Positions 1 through 6,675 are shown, counted from the first letter of the stretch. The stretch: 7,472 nt of DNA from Gammaproteobacteria bacterium (GCA_026193675.1 JAPHSO010000142.1:1-7472); one strand, 5' to 3'. The notes: generated by a model not told the origin, from the sequence alone. A program made the numbers and translations.

Positions 1-743
1 ATGCTTATCTGACAGGTGGTGCTGTAACAAATCCACCTCCCGGTGGTGTTACATCTACCCAGGCAGCTCAGGCGATTTGGGATTCATGGTCTGGCACCTC
101 ATCATGGGCTGTTTTCACCTATGTTGATGATGGTTCGGGTACCCAGCAGCCATATGATATTACCGGTGGAATCTCAACCGGTGGAGCAACCCCTGATTAC
201 GGTGTTGTCTCTTTTGATAATAGTGGTACCTTCCGTTCTGAGTCGCCATCTCCATTTACTATCGCGTCAGTTACCCCAACCAATGGTGCAAACGTGATGG
301 ATATCACCATCGATTTTGCCAGCAACACGCCGACCCAGTTTGCAACGCCATTCAATGTGACTCGATTGGCACAAAACGGTTATACAGCCGGTCGTCTCAC
401 AGGTATCGATATCAGTGATACCGGTGTGGTTCGTGCTAACTACAGTAATGGTACTCAGAATGCTCTGGGTAAAATTGCGATGGCCTCATTTGCCAATCCA
501 CAGGGTTTGAGACAGATGGGTAACACCACCTGGGAAGAGAGTCTCGACTCGGGTAATCCTCTTGTTGGTGAGGCGGGTACCGGTAGTTTTGGAAATATTC
601 AGTCGGGTGCTCTGGAGACCTCTAACGTTGATTTGACAGCTCAGTTGGTTAAGTTGATTACTGCACAACGTAATTTCCAGGCCAATGCCAAAGCGATTGA
701 GACCAACAGCGCAGTAACCCAAACCGTTATTCAGCTTCGTTAA
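1..743 (+). CDS. flgE: Flagellar hook protein FlgE, C-terminal part (5' end outside window)
   Basis: This is the end of the hook protein, which polymerises outside the cell into the curved joint between rod and filament. The reading frame is open from base 3 and gives 246 residues before TAA at 741-743; the start lies upstream of the window. The first ~85 residues are Gly/Thr/Ser-rich and belong to the variable outer (D2-like) domain. From about base 360 the conserved part begins: an N-G-Y-x-x-G-R-L-x-G-I motif, then YSNG, then a F-A-N-P-Q-G-L segment. The helical C-terminal D0 region follows: SGALETSNVDLT, then L-I-T-A-Q-R-N-F-Q-A-N-A, ending in VIQLR. FlgE is told apart from FlgF and FlgG by this ending, by the surface domain and by its place just before flgF. 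An ATG at 294 in the same frame is internal, not a start, because the hook sequence continues unbroken upstream of it. Confidence 0.95.
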   Translation, partial: AYLTGGAVTNPPPGGVTSTQAAQAIWDSWSGTSSWAVFTYVDDGSGTQQPYDITGGISTGGATPDYGVVSFDNSGTFRSESPSPFTIASVTPTNGANVMDITIDFASNTPTQFATPFNVTRLAQNGYTAGRLTGIDISDTGVVRANYSNGTQNALGKIAMASFANPQGLRQMGNTTWEESLDSGNPLVGEAGTGSFGNIQSGALETSNVDLTAQLVKLITAQRNFQANAKAIETNSAVTQTVIQLR

Positions 744-757
744 TAGCCAAGCTGTTT

Positions 758-763
758 AGGAGA
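758..763 (+). promoter_or_regulatory. Ribosome binding site of flgF
   Basis: AGGAGA lies six bases before the ATG at 770. It is a strong Shine-Dalgarno match and fixes the flgF start. The flgE-flgF gap of 26 bases shows no promoter or terminator, so the two genes are probably co-transcribed. Confidence 0.7.
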
Positions 764-769
764 TAAGAG

Positions 770-1510
770 ATGGATAAGATGCTCTACCTCGCTATGACCG
801 CTGCCAAGCAGACAATGGTGGCGCAAGAGGTTAATAGCAACAATCTTGCAAATGTTTCGACAACTGGTTTTAAAGCAGATCTTGAACAGTTTCGAAGCAT
901 GCAGGTTGAGGGAGAGGGGCTCCCATCTCGCACCTATTCGATGACCGAGCGCCCAGGTATTGATGTGACGCCTGGCGCGATGAATACAACGGGGCGAGAG
1001 CTAGATGTAGCCGTCAAAGGTGATGGCTGGATTGCGGTTCAGGCCCCCGATGGTGGTGAGGCCTATACCCGTGCTGGAGAACTTCATGTCTCCAATTACG
1101 GGATCCTTGAAACCGCTTCAGGACTTGCTGTACTTGGTGATGGAGGACCCATCGCGGTACCTCAGTCACAGAAGATAGAAATTGGGGTTGATGGCTCAGT
1201 ATCGGTTAGACCTATTGGCGCTGGAGCCAATGAAATGGCTGAGATTGGTCGTATCAAGTTGGTCAATCCAGAAACCGGTAATATAACCAAAGGTGAGGAT
1301 GGACTCATCCGTACCATTGATGGCTCGACTGCCATCGCAGATTTAGATGTACAGTTGGTATCCGGTGCTCTGGAGACCAGTAACGTCAGCGCCATTAAAT
1401 CGATGGTGAAGATGATCGAACTCTCGCGTCAATATGAGATGCAGATCAAAATGATGAAAACTGCAGAAGAGAATGATGCTGCAGCCACTCAAATCATGAA
1501 GATGTCATAA
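770..1510 (+). CDS. flgF: Flagellar proximal rod protein FlgF
   Basis: FlgF is one of the proximal rod proteins of the basal body; it is exported by the flagellar type III system and has no cleaved signal peptide. The 246-residue product is the usual family length. It opens with the axial-protein signature (residues ~8-36: T-A-A-K-Q-T-M, then N-S-N-N-L-A-N-V-S-T-T-G-F-K). It ends with the paired C-terminal helix motif SGALETSNVSAI followed by I-E-L-S-R-Q-Y-E-M-Q-I-K-M-M. The ending S-R-Q-Y-E-M-Q and the early A-K-Q-T-M point to FlgF rather than FlgG. The start is supported by AGGAGA six bases upstream. The gene lies 26 bases after flgE, consistent with one transcript. Unusually, it is separated from flgG by 158 bases holding a separate promoter. 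No defects are visible. Confidence 0.96.
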   Translation: MDKMLYLAMTAAKQTMVAQEVNSNNLANVSTTGFKADLEQFRSMQVEGEGLPSRTYSMTERPGIDVTPGAMNTTGRELDVAVKGDGWIAVQAPDGGEAYTRAGELHVSNYGILETASGLAVLGDGGPIAVPQSQKIEIGVDGSVSVRPIGAGANEMAEIGRIKLVNPETGNITKGEDGLIRTIDGSTAIADLDVQLVSGALETSNVSAIKSMVKMIELSRQYEMQIKMMKTAEENDAAATQIMKMS

Positions 1511-1526
1511 AGCCATATTCGGTAAA

Positions 1527-1541
1527 TTCTTCCTCGAAGAA
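1527..1541. repeat. Perfect palindrome upstream of the flgG promoter (possible activator site)
   Basis: TTCTTC-CTC-GAAGAA has 6-base perfect arms and a 3-base centre. It ends 17 bases after the flgF stop codon, and its centre is about 72 bases upstream of the predicted flgG start point. That position suits a binding site for the enhancer-binding activator that sigma-54 needs (FlrC/FleR type in flagellar systems). It could also simply form the 3' end of the flgF mRNA, but no T-run follows it. The role is inferred from symmetry and position only. Confidence 0.35.
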
Positions 1542-1579
1542 CATTAAGCCAGAATACTAAGTGGTTAAACTAAAACAGT

Positions 1580-1594
1580 TGGCATACCAGTTGC
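1580..1594 (+). promoter_or_regulatory. Sigma-54 (RpoN) promoter of flgGHIJ
   Basis: TGGCATACCAGTTGC matches the sigma-54 consensus TGGCAC-N5-TTGC, with the GG and GC elements at exactly the required spacing; only the base after TGGCA differs. The preceding T also fits the YTGGC form and the following A fits TTGCW. Transcription would start about 12 bases after the GC, near 1606, giving a leader of about 63 bases before flgG. Sigma-54 control with an FlrC/FleR-type activator is the known rule for hook/basal-body genes in polar-flagellated gammaproteobacteria such as Vibrio and Pseudomonas. This supports the reading but does not prove it here. Confidence 0.82.
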
Positions 1595-1609
1595 ATTATC
1601 TTAGTTAAG

Positions 1610-1645
1610 AGATCTATAGCGCCAAATTTTTGCCGCTTTAGATAT
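1610..1645 (+). promoter_or_regulatory. Stem-loop in the flgG 5' leader
   Basis: AGATCTATAGCG (1610-1621) can pair with CGCTTTAGATAT (1634-1645) at 10 of 12 positions, with mismatches in the second and eighth pairs. The loop is 12 bases and can add a short CAA/TTG extension. It would begin only a few bases after the predicted start point at 1606 and end about 10 bases before the ribosome site AAGAGG. Possible roles are mRNA 5'-end stability or a DNA operator downstream of the promoter; FlrC sites downstream of sigma-54 promoters are known from Vibrio cholerae flaA. No family of leader RNA is recognised. Confidence 0.4.
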
Positions 1646-1668
1646 GTTTTACACAAGAGGTAATCGTC

Positions 1669-2454
1669 ATGAACCCAGCACTCTGGATAGCAAAGACAGG
1701 CGTTGAAGCGCAGCAGACTCGTATGTCTGTCATCTCCAACAATCTCGCAAACGTAAATACCAACGGTTTTAAACGTGATCGAGCCGTATTTGAAGATCTT
1801 CTGTATCAAACTGTGCGCCAACCAGGTGCTCAATCGAGTCAGGATTCGACACTCCCCAGTGGCTTGATGACCGGCACCGGTGTTCGTACGGTTGCTACTG
1901 AAAAGCTCCACACTCAGGGTTCAATGGTACAGACCGGAAATGCTCTGGATATGGCTATTCAGGGAAGAGGTTTCTTTCAAATATTAAGACCAGATGGCTC
2001 AATTGGTTATACCCGAGATGGGGCATTCCAACTTGATGCAGCGGGGCAGATGGTCACCTCTAATGGATATCTGTTGCAGCCTGGAATTACGCTACCCTCA
2101 GATGCACAGTCAATTTCAATTGGTCTGGATGGCACAGTCTCCTATACACAATCTGCAGTTGCTGCCCCAACGGTTGCAGGAAATATCGATTTGGCAGATT
2201 TTGTTAATCCTACGGGATTACAGCCGATTGGTGAAAATCTCTATGTCGAGACCGCAGCAAGTGGTGCGCCACAGGTTAGCGCCGGTGGACAAAATGGTCT
2301 GGGAACAATCATTCAGAGCGCGGTAGAGGGATCCAATGTGAATGTTGTTAGTGAACTGGTTGATATGATTGAAGCTCAGCGTGCCTATGAGATGAACTCC
2401 AAAGCGATCTCGGCAGGCGATCAGATGCTGCAATACATTAATCAGCAACTCTAA
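1669..2454 (+). CDS. flgG: Flagellar distal rod protein FlgG
   Basis: FlgG builds the distal rod that crosses the periplasm through the P and L rings. The product of 261 residues is the normal length. The N-terminus is typical of FlgG ([11 protein letters not shown], then [16 protein letters not shown] at ~22-37), followed by the F-E-D-L-L-Y-Q segment that marks FlgG among axial proteins. The middle contains I-Q-G-R-G-F-F-Q-I and the tail has [16 protein letters not shown] with [16 protein letters not shown] eight bases before the ATG supports the start. It is the first gene behind the sigma-54 promoter and is followed after 14 bases by flgH. Nothing is missing or odd in the protein. Confidence 0.97.
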   Translation: MNPALWIAKTGVEAQQTRMSVISNNLANVNTNGFKRDRAVFEDLLYQTVRQPGAQSSQDSTLPSGLMTGTGVRTVATEKLHTQGSMVQTGNALDMAIQGRGFFQILRPDGSIGYTRDGAFQLDAAGQMVTSNGYLLQPGITLPSDAQSISIGLDGTVSYTQSAVAAPTVAGNIDLADFVNPTGLQPIGENLYVETAASGAPQVSAGGQNGLGTIIQSAVEGSNVNVVSELVDMIEAQRAYEMNSKAISAGDQMLQYINQQL

Positions 2455-2468
2455 TTAGGTATTTAGTT

Positions 2469-3161
2469 ATGACCACTTCACTATTACCAAGAGTCACCGG
2501 AGCGACTGTTCTTATCGCGCTTCTTAGTACGGGATGTGCCTCAAATCCAACACCGGTACATGATCCCCGATTTACACCGGTCTATCCGGTCAGTAGTGCA
2601 AAGACAATTCAGAGAGATGGTTCGATCTATCGCGCTTCGGGGAATTATCTTATTTTTGAAGATCCTCGGGCTCATAGTGTTGGAGATCTGCTGACTATTG
2701 TTCTTGAAGAGCAGACCGATGCATCTAAAAAGAGCAGCACAGCTACTACAAAAGATTCATCCTACAGCATGGCTACACCAACAATTGCCGGCAAACCATT
2801 TACCCCTCAAGGGCAGGCATTTTTTAATAATGATTTCAGCTCAGCCGGTGAGTTTAGTGGTGATGGCTCAACAACTCAGAGCAACAGTCTGAAAGCCAAT
2901 ATTACAGTAACCGTAGTTGATGTATTGATGAATGGGAATCTGATGGTTCGTGGCGAGAAGGTGATGACCATCAATCAGGGTGATGAGTATATTCGAGTAT
3001 CTGGAATAGTTCGTCCTGTAGATATTAGTCCAAACAATACCGTCTCCTCTGCAAAGATAGCCAATGCTGAGATTATTGTGGGAGGCAATGGCACCGTCGC
3101 TAATGCAGCCAAACAGGGTTGGCTCGGTCGCTTCTTTAATAGCGAGTGGTGGCCCTTCTAG
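2469..3161 (+). CDS. flgH: Flagellar L-ring lipoprotein FlgH
   Basis: FlgH is an outer-membrane lipoprotein that assembles into the L ring, the bushing for the rod in the outer membrane. The 230-residue product has a short lipoprotein signal (hydrophobic T-V-L-I-A-L-L) ending in S-T-G-C with the lipidated Cys at residue 23. Ser at -3 of the lipobox is less common than Leu but is allowed. The +2 residue is Ala, not Asp, which favours sorting to the outer membrane. Family signatures are F-E-D-P-R-A-H-S-V-G-D-L-L-T-I near residues 63-77, the segment M-N-G-N-L-M-V-R-G-E-K, and V-S-G-I-V-R-P-x-D-I. The aromatic tail G-W-L-G-R-F-F is also typical. The Shine-Dalgarno AGG sits nine bases upstream. 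It is in the same transcript as flgG (14-base gap) and flgI (23-base gap). Confidence 0.96.
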   Translation: MTTSLLPRVTGATVLIALLSTGCASNPTPVHDPRFTPVYPVSSAKTIQRDGSIYRASGNYLIFEDPRAHSVGDLLTIVLEEQTDASKKSSTATTKDSSYSMATPTIAGKPFTPQGQAFFNNDFSSAGEFSGDGSTTQSNSLKANITVTVVDVLMNGNLMVRGEKVMTINQGDEYIRVSGIVRPVDISPNNTVSSAKIANAEIIVGGNGTVANAAKQGWLGRFFNSEWWPF

Positions 3162-3184
3162 TATGAAATTTCTGGAGATATAAG

Positions 3185-4300
3185 ATGCGTTTAATAAACA
3201 AAACCTCGGTATGGCTCCTCTCTCTGATGATGTTGTTATCGTCAGGGACACTCTATGCAGAGCGATTAAAAGACCTGGTGTCGATTGCCGGTGTACGTGA
3301 TAACCAGCTCCTTGGTTACGGTCTAGTTGTTGGTCTTGACGGTAGTGGCGACAAGACCAGTCAGGCACCATTTACAGTTCAGAGCTTGAAGAGCATGCTC
3401 TCGCGCCTTGGAATTACGTTGCCTGCTGATATCAATCCACAGGTCAAAAATGTGGCGGCTGTTGTGGTCAGTGCAGTGCTCCCTCCGTTTGCTAAACCGG
3501 GACAAAAGATTGATGTCACCGCATCCTCTATCGGTAATGCGAAAAGTCTGCGTGGCGGTATGCTGCTGATGACGCCACTTAAAGGGGTTGATGGCAACGT
3601 CTATGCGATTGCACAGGGAAATCTTGTGGTGGGAGGCTTTGGTGCAGCAGGTAGTGATGGTTCTAAGATCACCGTTAATGTTCCAAGCGTTGGAAGAATT
3701 CCAAATGGTGCCAGTGTCGAGCGGACAGTGAACAGCTCATTTGATCAGGGGCATAGTATTGTCTTTAATCTGCATAACCCTGACTTTACCACCGCCAATC
3801 GATTGGCAGAGGCGGTCAACGTGTATTTGGGGCCAGAGGTTGCTGCGGCAATTGATGCATCATCGATCAGAATTAGCGCACCGGTTGATGCGGCAAAGCG
3901 AGTTTCGTTTGTATCTATGTTGGAAAATTTGACCATCGATCCCGGCTCATCCTCAGCTAAGGTGATTGTCAATTCACGTACCGGTACGGTTGTTATCAAC
4001 CAAAATGTGAAGGTGATGCCGGCCGCGATCACTCATGGCAGTATGACAGTCACCATTCGTGAAGAGCCTGTGGTGAGTCAACCTGCTGCATTGAGTGGGG
4101 GTGATACTGCGGTGGTTCCAAATAGCGAAGTGATGATATCAACCGATAATAATCCCATGTTTTACTTTAATCCTGGTGTCGACCTGAACGATATTGTGAG
4201 AGCGGTCAATCAGGTTGGTGCCGCTCCTGGAGATCTGATGGCAATCCTTGAGGCGCTTAAAGAGGCAGGCGCATTGCGCGCTGAACTGATCGTTATCTAA
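3185..4300 (+). CDS. flgI: Flagellar P-ring protein FlgI
   Basis: FlgI is a periplasmic protein exported by Sec that forms the P ring around the rod at the peptidoglycan layer. The 371-residue product is of usual length. Residues 1-25 form a signal peptide with N-terminal Arg and Lys, a hydrophobic core [10 protein letters not shown] and a likely cleavage after T-L-Y-A, giving a mature start E-R-L-K-D-L. Family motifs follow at once: [23 protein letters not shown]. The C-terminus has [23 protein letters not shown] and a final A-G-A-L-R-A-E-L. The site GGAG lies seven bases before the ATG. It sits between flgH and flgJ in the normal order, with a 15-base gap to flgJ. Confidence 0.97.
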   Translation: MRLINKTSVWLLSLMMLLSSGTLYAERLKDLVSIAGVRDNQLLGYGLVVGLDGSGDKTSQAPFTVQSLKSMLSRLGITLPADINPQVKNVAAVVVSAVLPPFAKPGQKIDVTASSIGNAKSLRGGMLLMTPLKGVDGNVYAIAQGNLVVGGFGAAGSDGSKITVNVPSVGRIPNGASVERTVNSSFDQGHSIVFNLHNPDFTTANRLAEAVNVYLGPEVAAAIDASSIRISAPVDAAKRVSFVSMLENLTIDPGSSSAKVIVNSRTGTVVINQNVKVMPAAITHGSMTVTIREEPVVSQPAALSGGDTAVVPNSEVMISTDNNPMFYFNPGVDLNDIVRAVNQVGAAPGDLMAILEALKEAGALRAELIVI

Positions 4301-4315
4301 TAACGAATATCAATC

Positions 4316-5344
4316 ATGGCCATTAATCAACTCGAATCGGCATCACTCTATACCGACTTTAATGGTCTGGCCGAACTACGCCGTGGTGCCAGGGATAATA
4401 ATCCTGAGACGATAAAGGCAGTTGCTCAGCAATTCGAGGCGATCTTTGTGCAGATGATGATGAAGAGTATGCGCGACGCCAAATTGGCCGATGGGCTTTT
4501 TGATAGTGACCAATCTGAGCAGTATATCGACCTGCATGACAAACAGTTGGCAAATACGCTGAGTGGTCAAGGCAAAGGTATTGGGCTGGCCGATGTGATT
4601 GCCAGACAGTTGAGTGGCGGAACCACTCAGACCGATTCTAAAATTGAAGATGCAAGCAGTAACATTCCAACGCGGTTGTCCACAGTGTTTCAGCTCAGGG
4701 AACTTAAACATCCTAACCATGGCGTCAATGAGCAACTATCCGCCGTACAGTCTGATCGCGACGATCATGTTGATGTAGTGCCAACAAACTCAGTGAAAAA
4801 AATGGATGATCCGGTTATGAATACACCGGATGATTTTATTCAAGAGTTATGGCCAATGGCGGAAAAGGCTGCAGCCTCTCTTGGGGTTAGTCCAAAGGCA
4901 ATTCTGGCTCAGGCAGCTCTAGAAACAGGCTGGGGGCGAGCCGTGATTCGAAGCCAAGATGGTCAAAATAGCTTTAACCTGTTTAATATTAAAAGCGGTT
5001 CTGGATGGCAGGGTGATTCTGTGATGAAGAGCAGTCTGGAGTTTTATGATGGTGTTGCAAAACAGGAGCGATCAGCATTTAGACGTTATAACGGGTATGA
5101 GGAGAGTTTTAACGACTACGTTAATTTTCTACAATCAAATCCACGTTATGAGAAGGCTTTAAAGCAGGTTGATAGTGCCGATAGTTATCTGCATGAACTA
5201 CAACAGGCCGGTTATGCCACCGATCCAGATTATGCTGAAAAGGTTGTTGCAATTATGAATCGTGGCCGTTTTGCTTCAGCTATCAATACGGTTGCCGCCA
5301 CTTCAGAAACTGTTACCGGAACTTCGGCATTAAATAAATCCTGA
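4316..5344 (+). CDS. flgJ: FlgJ: rod cap protein with peptidoglycan hydrolase domain
   Basis: FlgJ caps the growing rod in the periplasm and opens the peptidoglycan for it. The N-terminal rod-cap domain spans roughly residues 25-100, with the conserved A-V-A-Q-Q-F-E-A-I-F-V-Q-M-M-M-K-S-M-R. A variable linker (~100-168) follows, then a glucosaminidase/muramidase domain (~170-322) with A-Q-A-A-L-E-T-G-W-G and N-L-F-N-I-K. The catalytic Glu is E203. From memory, Salmonella FlgJ residues E184, E223 and D248 line up with E203, E242 and D267 at a constant offset of 19, so the enzyme looks active. At 342 residues it is somewhat longer than the enteric form (316), largely in the linker. The ATG at 4316 has no clear Shine-Dalgarno, but no in-frame alternative fits, and flgI ends 15 bases earlier. 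flgK and flgL do not follow. Confidence 0.96.
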   Translation: MAINQLESASLYTDFNGLAELRRGARDNNPETIKAVAQQFEAIFVQMMMKSMRDAKLADGLFDSDQSEQYIDLHDKQLANTLSGQGKGIGLADVIARQLSGGTTQTDSKIEDASSNIPTRLSTVFQLRELKHPNHGVNEQLSAVQSDRDDHVDVVPTNSVKKMDDPVMNTPDDFIQELWPMAEKAAASLGVSPKAILAQAALETGWGRAVIRSQDGQNSFNLFNIKSGSGWQGDSVMKSSLEFYDGVAKQERSAFRRYNGYEESFNDYVNFLQSNPRYEKALKQVDSADSYLHELQQAGYATDPDYAEKVVAIMNRGRFASAINTVAATSETVTGTSALNKS

Positions 5345-5351
5345 ATATAGC
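5323..5351 (+). promoter_or_regulatory. Weak candidate sigma-70 promoter for yajQ
   Basis: TATAGC (5346-5351) matches the -10 consensus at 4 of 6 positions. TTCGGC (5323-5328), 17 bases upstream, matches the -35 at only 2 of 6. The implied start, near 5358, would fall at the very beginning of the hairpin upstream of yajQ. This is weak evidence; read-through from the flagellar transcript is an equally good explanation of yajQ expression. Confidence 0.18.
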
Positions 5352-5355
5352 CCGT

Positions 5356-5399
5356 TCACAGATTGCTGCGTTATCATATGGGCAGTAATCATTCTGTGA
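5356..5399 (+). promoter_or_regulatory. Hairpin in the yajQ leader next to the ribosome site
   Basis: TCACAG (5356-5361) pairs with CTGTGA (5394-5399), and ATTGCTGC (5362-5369) pairs with GCAGTAAT (5382-5389) including one G-U pair. That makes 14 pairs around a 12-base loop, with a 4-base bulge (CATT) on the 3' side. The last two bases of the stem overlap the Shine-Dalgarno GAGGAG (5398-5403) of yajQ, so folding would crowd the ribosome site. No T-run follows, so it is not a standard intrinsic terminator. It may tune yajQ translation or mark processing of the flgJ mRNA; the role is inferred. Confidence 0.45.
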
Positions 5400-5409
5400 G
5401 GAGTAGAAA

Positions 5410-5892
5410 ATGCCATCATTCGACGTTGTATCCGAAATCGATAAACATGAGTTAACTAATGCTATTGATCAGACCAGTCGTGAAGTGATTAATCGCTTTG
5501 ACTTTAAGGGGACTGACTCAAAAATCGTACAGGGTGATGGTGTTTTAAACATCGAATCTCAGAGTGAGTTTCAGATAAAACAGATTATCGATATTCTGCA
5601 TCAGAAGATGGTGAAAAGGGGGCTGGATATTCGCTCTCTCGATGAGGGTGAGATCGAGTTGAGGGGGAGCCGAGCCTATATGGTCATCACCATCAATGAA
5701 GGGATCGATACAGAGCTGGCCCGCAAGATTGTTAAGATGATCAAAAATGAGAAGCTTAAAGTGCAGTCGGCGATTCAGGGTGATCAGGTTCGAGTAACCG
5801 GTAAGAAGCGAGATGATCTACAACAGGTGATCGCATTTTTGAAGGCATCGAATATTGAGCAGCCGATGCAGTTTAACAACTTTAGAGATTAA
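5410..5892 (+). CDS. yajQ: YajQ-family (UPF0234/DUF520) nucleotide-binding protein
   Basis: This is a small cytoplasmic protein of the YajQ family, with two domains of ferredoxin-like fold. Members bind nucleotides, and a Xanthomonas homologue has been reported to bind cyclic di-GMP and affect transcription and virulence; the E. coli role is unsettled. The 160 residues match the usual ~163. The family N-terminus is clear: M-P-S-F-D-V-V-S-E-x-D, then A-I-D-Q, then R-F-D-F-K-G (~29-34). Further marks are the G-x-D-x-R-S-L segment near 71-77, the central I-V-K-M-I-K-N-E-K-L-K-V-Q-S-A-I-Q-G-D and the V-R-V-T-G-K-K-R-D-D-L-Q stretch. GAGGAG six bases upstream fixes the start. It lies 65 bases after flgJ in the same direction and meets ycgR head-on with four shared bases. 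Family assignment is firm; a motility role here is inferred from context. Confidence 0.95.
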   Translation: MPSFDVVSEIDKHELTNAIDQTSREVINRFDFKGTDSKIVQGDGVLNIESQSEFQIKQIIDILHQKMVKRGLDIRSLDEGEIELRGSRAYMVITINEGIDTELARKIVKMIKNEKLKVQSAIQGDQVRVTGKKRDDLQQVIAFLKASNIEQPMQFNNFRD

Positions 5893-6671
5893 TCAAGATC
5901 GAGCTCGTGGGCCCGTTTTTCCAACTGTCTTTTGTTGATGTAGCGCTGAATCGCTGTCATATGAATATTGGATAGCTCTTTGTATGCCAGACCAAGGCGA
6001 CGAATCTGTTTAACATTCCTGCGCTTTTCGTAAATGCTGCGAATCTCCAGATCGATTTTAACGTCCCCGTAATCGGGGATGTGCAGTACACAGTCTTCTA
6101 AAATATCATAGACAGATAGATCGTTGTCGATTTGATAATGGGGGTCATTAATTCCAATTCCGCCAATACTTATATCAAATAGATCGTAAAGCTTAACCCC
6201 ATTGCTACCGGATATTTGGCAGGTTATTGGATTAAGAATAGGCGTATCAACACGGAAGAATTCTCTCCGCTGAACCCGATAGAGCATTGGCGGGATGGGT
6301 GCAGCGAAAACAGCTTCACCATGATACCTGGCTGATGCCGCCTTATCAGATGTAAAACGGACCTCTACCTGGTTGGGATTTGCATCGAAATAGAGACGGT
6401 TAGCTCTCTCTAGTTGGGTATTGGTATGTTGATTTTGTCCTTTATCGAAGACAAACATCCCTTTTTCAGGAATGATATCGAGAATTGTTGTCAACAGAGT
6501 TGCACCAGTCTCCCCAATACGAACGGTCACCATCTCCTTTTTAAAGATTAACTCCTTAAATGTACGTTCGACCTCTTTTGGTGTTGATAGGCGATATTTG
6601 GACAGATCCTCTTTTCCTAGCGTCTTAAAGCTATCCTGGAGCTCGTCTACAGTATCCTTCTTATTGCTCAT
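5889..6671 (-). CDS. ycgR: YcgR-type flagellar brake protein (PilZ domain, cyclic di-GMP receptor)
   Basis: YcgR proteins bind cyclic di-GMP through a C-terminal PilZ domain and then slow the flagellar motor by contacting stator or switch proteins. The 260-residue product has the two-domain layout: a YcgR N-terminal domain (~30-130, with V-T-V-R-I-G-E-T-G and a L-Y-F-D-A-N-P-N turn) and a PilZ domain (~130-250). Both ligand motifs are intact: R135-R136-E-F-F-R140 (RxxxR) and D166-I-S168-I-G-G171 (DxSxxG). The tail I-Q-R-Y-I-N-K-R-Q-L-E-K-R is typical. The ATG has no good Shine-Dalgarno: the only AGGA is far upstream, at 6690-6693, and an in-frame stop shortly before the ATG rules out a longer form. 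It faces yajQ convergently and is divergent from the next gene. Which motor protein it touches cannot be told. Confidence 0.92.
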   Translation of the reverse strand: MSNKKDTVDELQDSFKTLGKEDLSKYRLSTPKEVERTFKELIFKKEMVTVRIGETGATLLTTILDIIPEKGMFVFDKGQNQHTNTQLERANRLYFDANPNQVEVRFTSDKAASARYHGEAVFAAPIPPMLYRVQRREFFRVDTPILNPITCQISGSNGVKLYDLFDISIGGIGINDPHYQIDNDLSVYDILEDCVLHIPDYGDVKIDLEIRSIYEKRRNVKQIRRLGLAYKELSNIHMTAIQRYINKRQLEKRAHELDLD

Positions 6672-6675
6672 AATT

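Larger units (their letters stand above)
1511..1668. other. flgF-flgG intergenic control region
   Basis: This 158-base gap is far longer than the 14-26-base spacings between most neighbouring genes of the cluster. In order it holds a palindrome (1527-1541), a sigma-54 promoter match (1580-1594), an expected start point near 1606, a leader stem-loop (1610-1645) and the flgG ribosome site AAGAGG (1655-1660). There is no oligo-T tract after the palindrome, so no clear intrinsic terminator for the flgE-flgF transcript. Read-through into flgG remains possible. Confidence 0.75.

Noticed and set aside
43..297. Plus-strand open frame of 84 codons at the left end
   Set aside because: It overlaps flgE in another frame; the hook protein frame runs unbroken from base 3 and gives recognisable FlgE.
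1570..1911. Minus-strand open frame of 113 codons over the flgG start and its promoter
   Set aside because: It is antisense to the conserved flgG N-terminus, resembles no family, and has no sensible context.
3163..3183. Tiny ATG-to-TAA frame of six codons in the flgH-flgI gap
   Set aside because: It contains the flgI ribosome site and is too short to support; probably chance.
2868..3371. Minus-strand open frame of 167 codons across the flgH-flgI junction
   Set aside because: Both plus-strand genes are clear and complete; the antisense protein has no recognisable motifs.
5356..5399. TCACA and TGTGA halves upstream of yajQ as a possible CRP site
   Set aside because: The order and spacing are wrong for CRP (TGTGA-N6-TCACA); the halves are better explained as hairpin arms.
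5900..5920. GC-rich palindromic bases followed by TTTTT just after yajQ, resembling a terminator
   Set aside because: The best stem (CGAGC with GCCCG) has only five positions with a central A-C mismatch, and it lies in the ycgR coding sequence.
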